Program-made: the position numbers and the translations under genes | Notes under the pieces: model-generated | What the model saw: the letters and a program-made list of their open reading frames with translations, nothing else | Told to the model about the DNA's origin: nothing | Databases searched by the model: none | NCBI GenBank assembly: GCA_032123435.1 | Contig: JAQBFJ010000171.1 | Span: 1 to 6,433, forward strand | Direction of reading: 5' to 3' | Length of the DNA stretch: 6,433 nucleotides | Source of the DNA: JAQBFJ01 sp032123435 | GTDB lineage: Bacteria; Verrucomicrobiota; Kiritimatiellia; UBA8416; JAQBFJ01 | In this document: one piece after another, positions 4,192 through 6,433 of the stretch | How the letters are laid out: each line of letters opens with the position of its first letter | Numbering within the stretch: position 1 is the stretch's first letter

Positions 4192-5145
4192 TTAATTGGC
4201 GGATTCTACTGAACCAAGCTGATATATGAACTTTTGAGTCTGGCTTTGGCGTTCTACGCCTAAAACAAAGGCGCTTGCACGATTCTCCACAAAATCACGT
4301 ATAAAATTCTCGGCCAGCCTCCGGCTGGTCATGGGAGTAGAATTTACCATTCGTATCCGATCACCAGGAAGAAGCCCTGCTGAGGCAAAGAAATCAGATT
4401 CACCCTCAATGTGCAGCTCATAGCCGGTAATCCTGTTATCATCATTGTAGAGGGGTCGAAGGGAGTCAAAAACACTAACAAGCCGTTCAGGCTCATCAAG
4501 GAGCTCGCGATAGTATTTCAGCAGGGATTCACGCTGAAATAACCAGCGCCGCTCCCCTACTTGCTTGCCGCCAAAACGGTCATAACCAGTATCGTTCACG
4601 TTCTCCGGGCTGGCAGTCTGGCCGGCCTCAAGGGAAGCTGTGAGATTGGAAGAGGCGATTTCAGGGCCTGAAAAGCTGAGCCAAAGCTCTGTCTCTCCAG
4701 AGGAATCACGTAGAACAATCCTGTCCCGGAATATGCTGACAATTCTTATCTCGTCTATTTTTTCGTTTTCAGTTACAATTCTTTGTTCGCCAACCTTAAG
4801 ATCATCAATAATTGCTTTGCGTATATCACTGACACCTTCACTGTCATATTCAAAATAGGTTCCAGCGAGACGTAGGCGTTGGGAAAGCAGACCTTTATTA
4901 CGGGAAGGAATGTCTTCGCGCCCTTTAAATACCTGCCAGTTGCAGTCGCGAACCGGCTTATATTCCAACCACGAATGGCATATCAGCGGATCCTTATGTT
5001 GCTTCAACGCGCCGCTGGGCAGAATGATATAGAGACTGAAAAGACAAACAGCCGTAAGACATGCGACTGCTATTAAAAGCCAGCCGCATTTAACCCATAG
5101 AAGACTATATTTTTTGGCGGGAATCATAAGCCGGATTCTGTTCAC
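4192..5145 (-). CDS. gspC: GspC-like type II secretion protein with C-terminal PDZ domain
   Basis: GspC is an inner-membrane component of the type II secretion system that links the inner-membrane platform to the outer-membrane secretin GspD and helps recruit substrates. This 317-residue product has the expected layout. A short basic N-terminus is followed by one membrane helix (about 17-42), a periplasmic homology-region-like domain (about 90-158, LRLAGTYFEY through RIVLRDSSGETELWLSF), a linker, and a PDZ domain (about 238-312, GYELHIEGESDFF, then GLLPGDRIRMVNSTPM). The start is either GTG 5145 or ATG 5127 (Met7). Both lie inside the 3' end of rnpB and neither has a clear ribosome binding site. 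No other gsp gene is visible; downstream is gene-free, so it is detached from any secretion operon within this window. It could be a GspC-like PDZ protein with another partner, but the three-part architecture favours GspC. Confidence 0.78.
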   Translation of the reverse strand: MNRIRLMIPAKKYSLLWVKCGWLLIAVACLTAVCLFSLYIILPSGALKQHKDPLICHSWLEYKPVRDCNWQVFKGREDIPSRNKGLLSQRLRLAGTYFEYDSEGVSDIRKAIIDDLKVGEQRIVTENEKIDEIRIVSIFRDRIVLRDSSGETELWLSFSGPEIASSNLTASLEAGQTASPENVNDTGYDRFGGKQVGERRWLFQRESLLKYYRELLDEPERLVSVFDSLRPLYNDDNRITGYELHIEGESDFFASAGLLPGDRIRMVNSTPMTSRRLAENFIRDFVENRASAFVLGVERQSQTQKFIYQLGSVESAN

Positions 5146-5502
5146 TCTCTTTAAAAAGTGTTGGTCATTTATCTTTTGCGATCAACCCGAAACCGCACGA
5201 CGCATGCGCCGAACGAAGCGAGCAACTTCCGATTTCCTATTTGATCTTGCTCCGAATGGGGTTTGCCCTGCGACCTCGATTACTCTTAGCCCGGTGGTCT
5301 CTTACACCACCTTTTCACCCTTATCCCTCACCTGCCTTGCGACATGTTAGAGACGGTATATTTTCTGTGGCACTTTCCATGTCTTTCGTTTAACGAAAAA
5401 CTTCCCAGTACTACACCGGGACATTCTGCTCTCTGGAGTCCGGACTTTCCTCCCCGAAATGACGATTATATCGTTATTTCAGAGCGACCAATCATCCCAA
5501 CC
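5116..5502 (-). ncRNA. rnpB: RNase P RNA (bacterial A-type)
   Basis: This is the catalytic RNA of ribonuclease P, which matures tRNA 5' ends together with the protein subunit RnpA. On the minus strand the 5' signature GAGGAAAGTCCGGACTCC lies at 5435-5452. GGTGAAAAGGTGGTGTAAGAG and CAAGATCAAATAGG match conserved internal segments, and the 3' signature ACAGAATCCGGCTTAT is at 5126-5141. P2 is visible as TTGGTC (5486-5491) pairing with GACCAA (5161-5166). P1 can form between GGUUGGGA at the 5' end and UCCCGCC at the 3' end with one bulged U, which sets the ends near 5502 and 5116 and gives about 387 nt, a normal length. It lies four bases after the zinc-ribbon gene and overlaps the start of the GspC-like gene. 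No T-tract terminator follows, so the 3' end must come from processing or factor-dependent termination. Confidence 0.96.
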
Positions 5503-5506
5503 ATAA

Positions 5507-6196
5507 TTAATATAGCATTCTGCCGCACTGACCGCAACTAACAATATCGCTTCTTTTTTTTGCGTCATGCACAAGAGCAGGAGGTAAAGACATGTGGCAA
5601 CCACTGCATATGCCGGCAATAACCGCTACAAGAGCCTTGTCTTTTCGTTTAAAAATTCTATCATAATGCTTGCGCCAATTGGGGTCGACTTTGTCGGCGG
5701 CAACTTCACGTTCTGATTGAAGTGTTTTGACCTCTCCTTCAATCCTGTCAACACGTTGATCCAGAGCCTTTATGTCTGATTGAACCTGTAATTCTTCTGC
5801 TGTGTTTTCGCCTCGCTTTTCTTCAACGTCACGCCTGGCTTGTTCGATGTCTTCCATGAGAAGGAGTTCATTTTCTTCGACAGCGATAATTTGTTTATCG
5901 ACTCCCTTTATTTCCGCATCCATTGCTTTGAATTCTTTATTGGTCTTAATTTCAATTTGCTGTTGGCGCAATTTGGAAATCTTTTCCCGGAGCGCTTCAA
6001 TCTCGCCATCCATGCTTTTTAATTCTACTTCTTTTGATTTAAGAATTTCCATGCTGTCGGCAAGAGCTTTCTTGTGTTTGGTTAAACGTTCTGTTTCCTG
6101 CTTTTTTCTGGCCGGAATATCCTGCATCTCTTTTTTTATTTCCCGGATACGGATATCATGTTCCTGAACTATTAGAAGTTGTTCTATCATGTCCAT
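5507..6196 (-). CDS. Coiled-coil protein with C-terminal C4 zinc ribbon (CdsZ / zf-RING_7 type)
   Basis: The product of about 229 residues belongs to the family of long coiled-coil proteins ending in a C4 zinc ribbon (PF02591 type), widespread in bacteria. Its exact role is not settled; nucleic-acid or RNA-processing links have been proposed. Residues 3-170 are almost wholly heptad-like and rich in Glu, Lys, Gln and Leu, with the conserved stretch KTNKEFKAMDAEI (about 84-96). The ribbon is CSGC (197-200), then CGQC (221-224), near the end. The start chosen is ATG 6196, 11 bases after AAGGGGA (6214-6208); ATG 6190 is the alternative. A longer frame to 6259 is rejected because it would begin within the promoter -10 box. 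It lies just upstream of rnpB, an order I recall from delta-proteobacterial genomes. Confidence 0.88.
   Translation of the reverse strand: MDMIEQLLIVQEHDIRIREIKKEMQDIPARKKQETERLTKHKKALADSMEILKSKEVELKSMDGEIEALREKISKLRQQQIEIKTNKEFKAMDAEIKGVDKQIIAVEENELLLMEDIEQARRDVEEKRGENTAEELQVQSDIKALDQRVDRIEGEVKTLQSEREVAADKVDPNWRKHYDRIFKRKDKALVAVIAGICSGCHMSLPPALVHDAKKRSDIVSCGQCGRMLY
5509..5537 (-). promoter_or_regulatory. Predicted rnpB promoter inside the end of the zinc-ribbon gene
   Basis: Read on the minus strand, TTGCGG (5537-5532) and TATATT (5514-5509) are separated by 17 bases. The next six bases lead to a G at 5502, which is where the P1 helix places the 5' end of rnpB. The promoter occupies the last codons and part of the stop of the upstream gene, so rnpB need not depend on read-through. 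Confidence 0.55.
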
Positions 6197-6257
6197 GACC
6201 GCATGGATCCCCTTGCATTTTGTTTTTTCAAAAAACTGCTTTGCATAAAAACCAGTC

Positions 6258-6286
6258 AAACTACATGACGTATGCCGTTATGTCAA
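6258..6286 (-). promoter_or_regulatory. Predicted promoter of the zinc-ribbon gene
   Basis: On the minus strand a perfect TTGACA (6286-6281) is followed after 17 bases by TAGTTT (6263-6258). This predicts a start near 6251 and a leader of about 55 bases before ATG 6196. It may also feed rnpB and the GspC-like gene by read-through. Confidence 0.6.
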
Positions 6287-6433
6287 CCCTGGCGCACATT
6301 ATTCATGAAGAATCTACTGCGAGCGTGTATCTTACACCACCTCAAGGACTTGCCTCGGAACCCGATTTCGACGTGTCTCGACACGCCCTCATCCGGATCC
6401 CTTCTCCAAGCCCTTGATCTGTCGCAACCTACA
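6287..6433. other. Upstream region with two inverted repeats, no gene recognised
   Basis: No coding signal is convincing on either strand. Two short perfect dyads lie upstream of the promoter: GTGTA-TCT-TACAC at 6325-6337 and CGTGTC-TC-GACACG at 6372-6385. Their loops are too short for stable hairpins, so protein binding is more plausible than RNA structure. The region may be the end of an intergenic repeat or of a neighbouring unit cut by the window edge. Confidence 0.4.

Noticed and set aside
5114..5541. Plus-strand frames across the RNase P RNA gene
   Set aside because: They are antisense to a confidently identified structural RNA and show no protein features.
5802..6167. Plus-strand frames of 121 and 60 codons opposite the coiled-coil gene
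   Set aside because: Low-complexity Ser/Phe-rich shadow of the Glu/Lys-rich heptads on the minus strand.
6197..6259. N-terminal extension of the zinc-ribbon protein to 6259
   Set aside because: It would start inside the predicted -10 box, and the family normally begins close to the MDMIEQL segment.

Overview
The window looks like chromosomal DNA of a Gram-negative bacterium, most likely a delta-proteobacterial (Desulfobacterota-type) lineage. The clues are a bacterial A-type RNase P RNA placed directly behind a coiled-coil/C4 zinc-ribbon gene, a GspC-like type II secretion protein, and MITE-like intergenic repeats. The taxonomic call is inference, because nothing here fixes the genus. The window splits into an accessory left part (1 to about 4190) and a housekeeping right part (about 4190 to 6433).

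Accessory part. Two same-orientation copies of a 120-bp repeat (1-120 and 2047-2166, 10 mismatches, no indels, imperfect terminal inverted repeats) bracket about 1.9 kb. The bracketed DNA holds a Cys-rich zinc-ribbon-like protein of unknown function (252-677), then a two-gene operon of an XRE-family repressor (855-1244) and an ImmA/IrrE-family HExxH metallopeptidase (1250-1897). The operon is preceded by a promoter overlaid with GTTGT/ACAAC inverted repeats, the usual arrangement of an autoregulated repressor controlled by its dedicated protease. Right of the second repeat lies an unrecognised single-pass membrane protein (2232-3164, minus). It is divergent from a DUF4145-family zinc-ribbon gene (3296-3886) that is open throughout except for one in-frame TGA at 3452-3454. 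A duplicated ATG triplet explains that TGA most simply. A hairpin just downstream happens to fit the loose bacterial SECIS pattern, so recoding should be tested before the gene is dismissed. A gene-poor AT-rich stretch follows, carrying a 28-bp site that resembles the Xer recombination site dif (4091-4118).

Housekeeping part, all on the minus strand. A promoter at 6258-6286 drives a coiled-coil protein with a C-terminal C4 zinc ribbon (5507-6196). A second promoter embedded in the last codons of that gene starts rnpB (about 5502 to 5116). The 3' end of rnpB overlaps the start of a GspC-like gene (4192-5145) with no recognisable terminator between them, so the three are probably on overlapping transcripts.

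The points most worth following up are the TGA-interrupted DUF4145 gene, the dif-like site at the accessory/housekeeping junction, the repeat-bracketed repressor/protease island with its Cys-rich partner, and the rnpB-gspC overlap.
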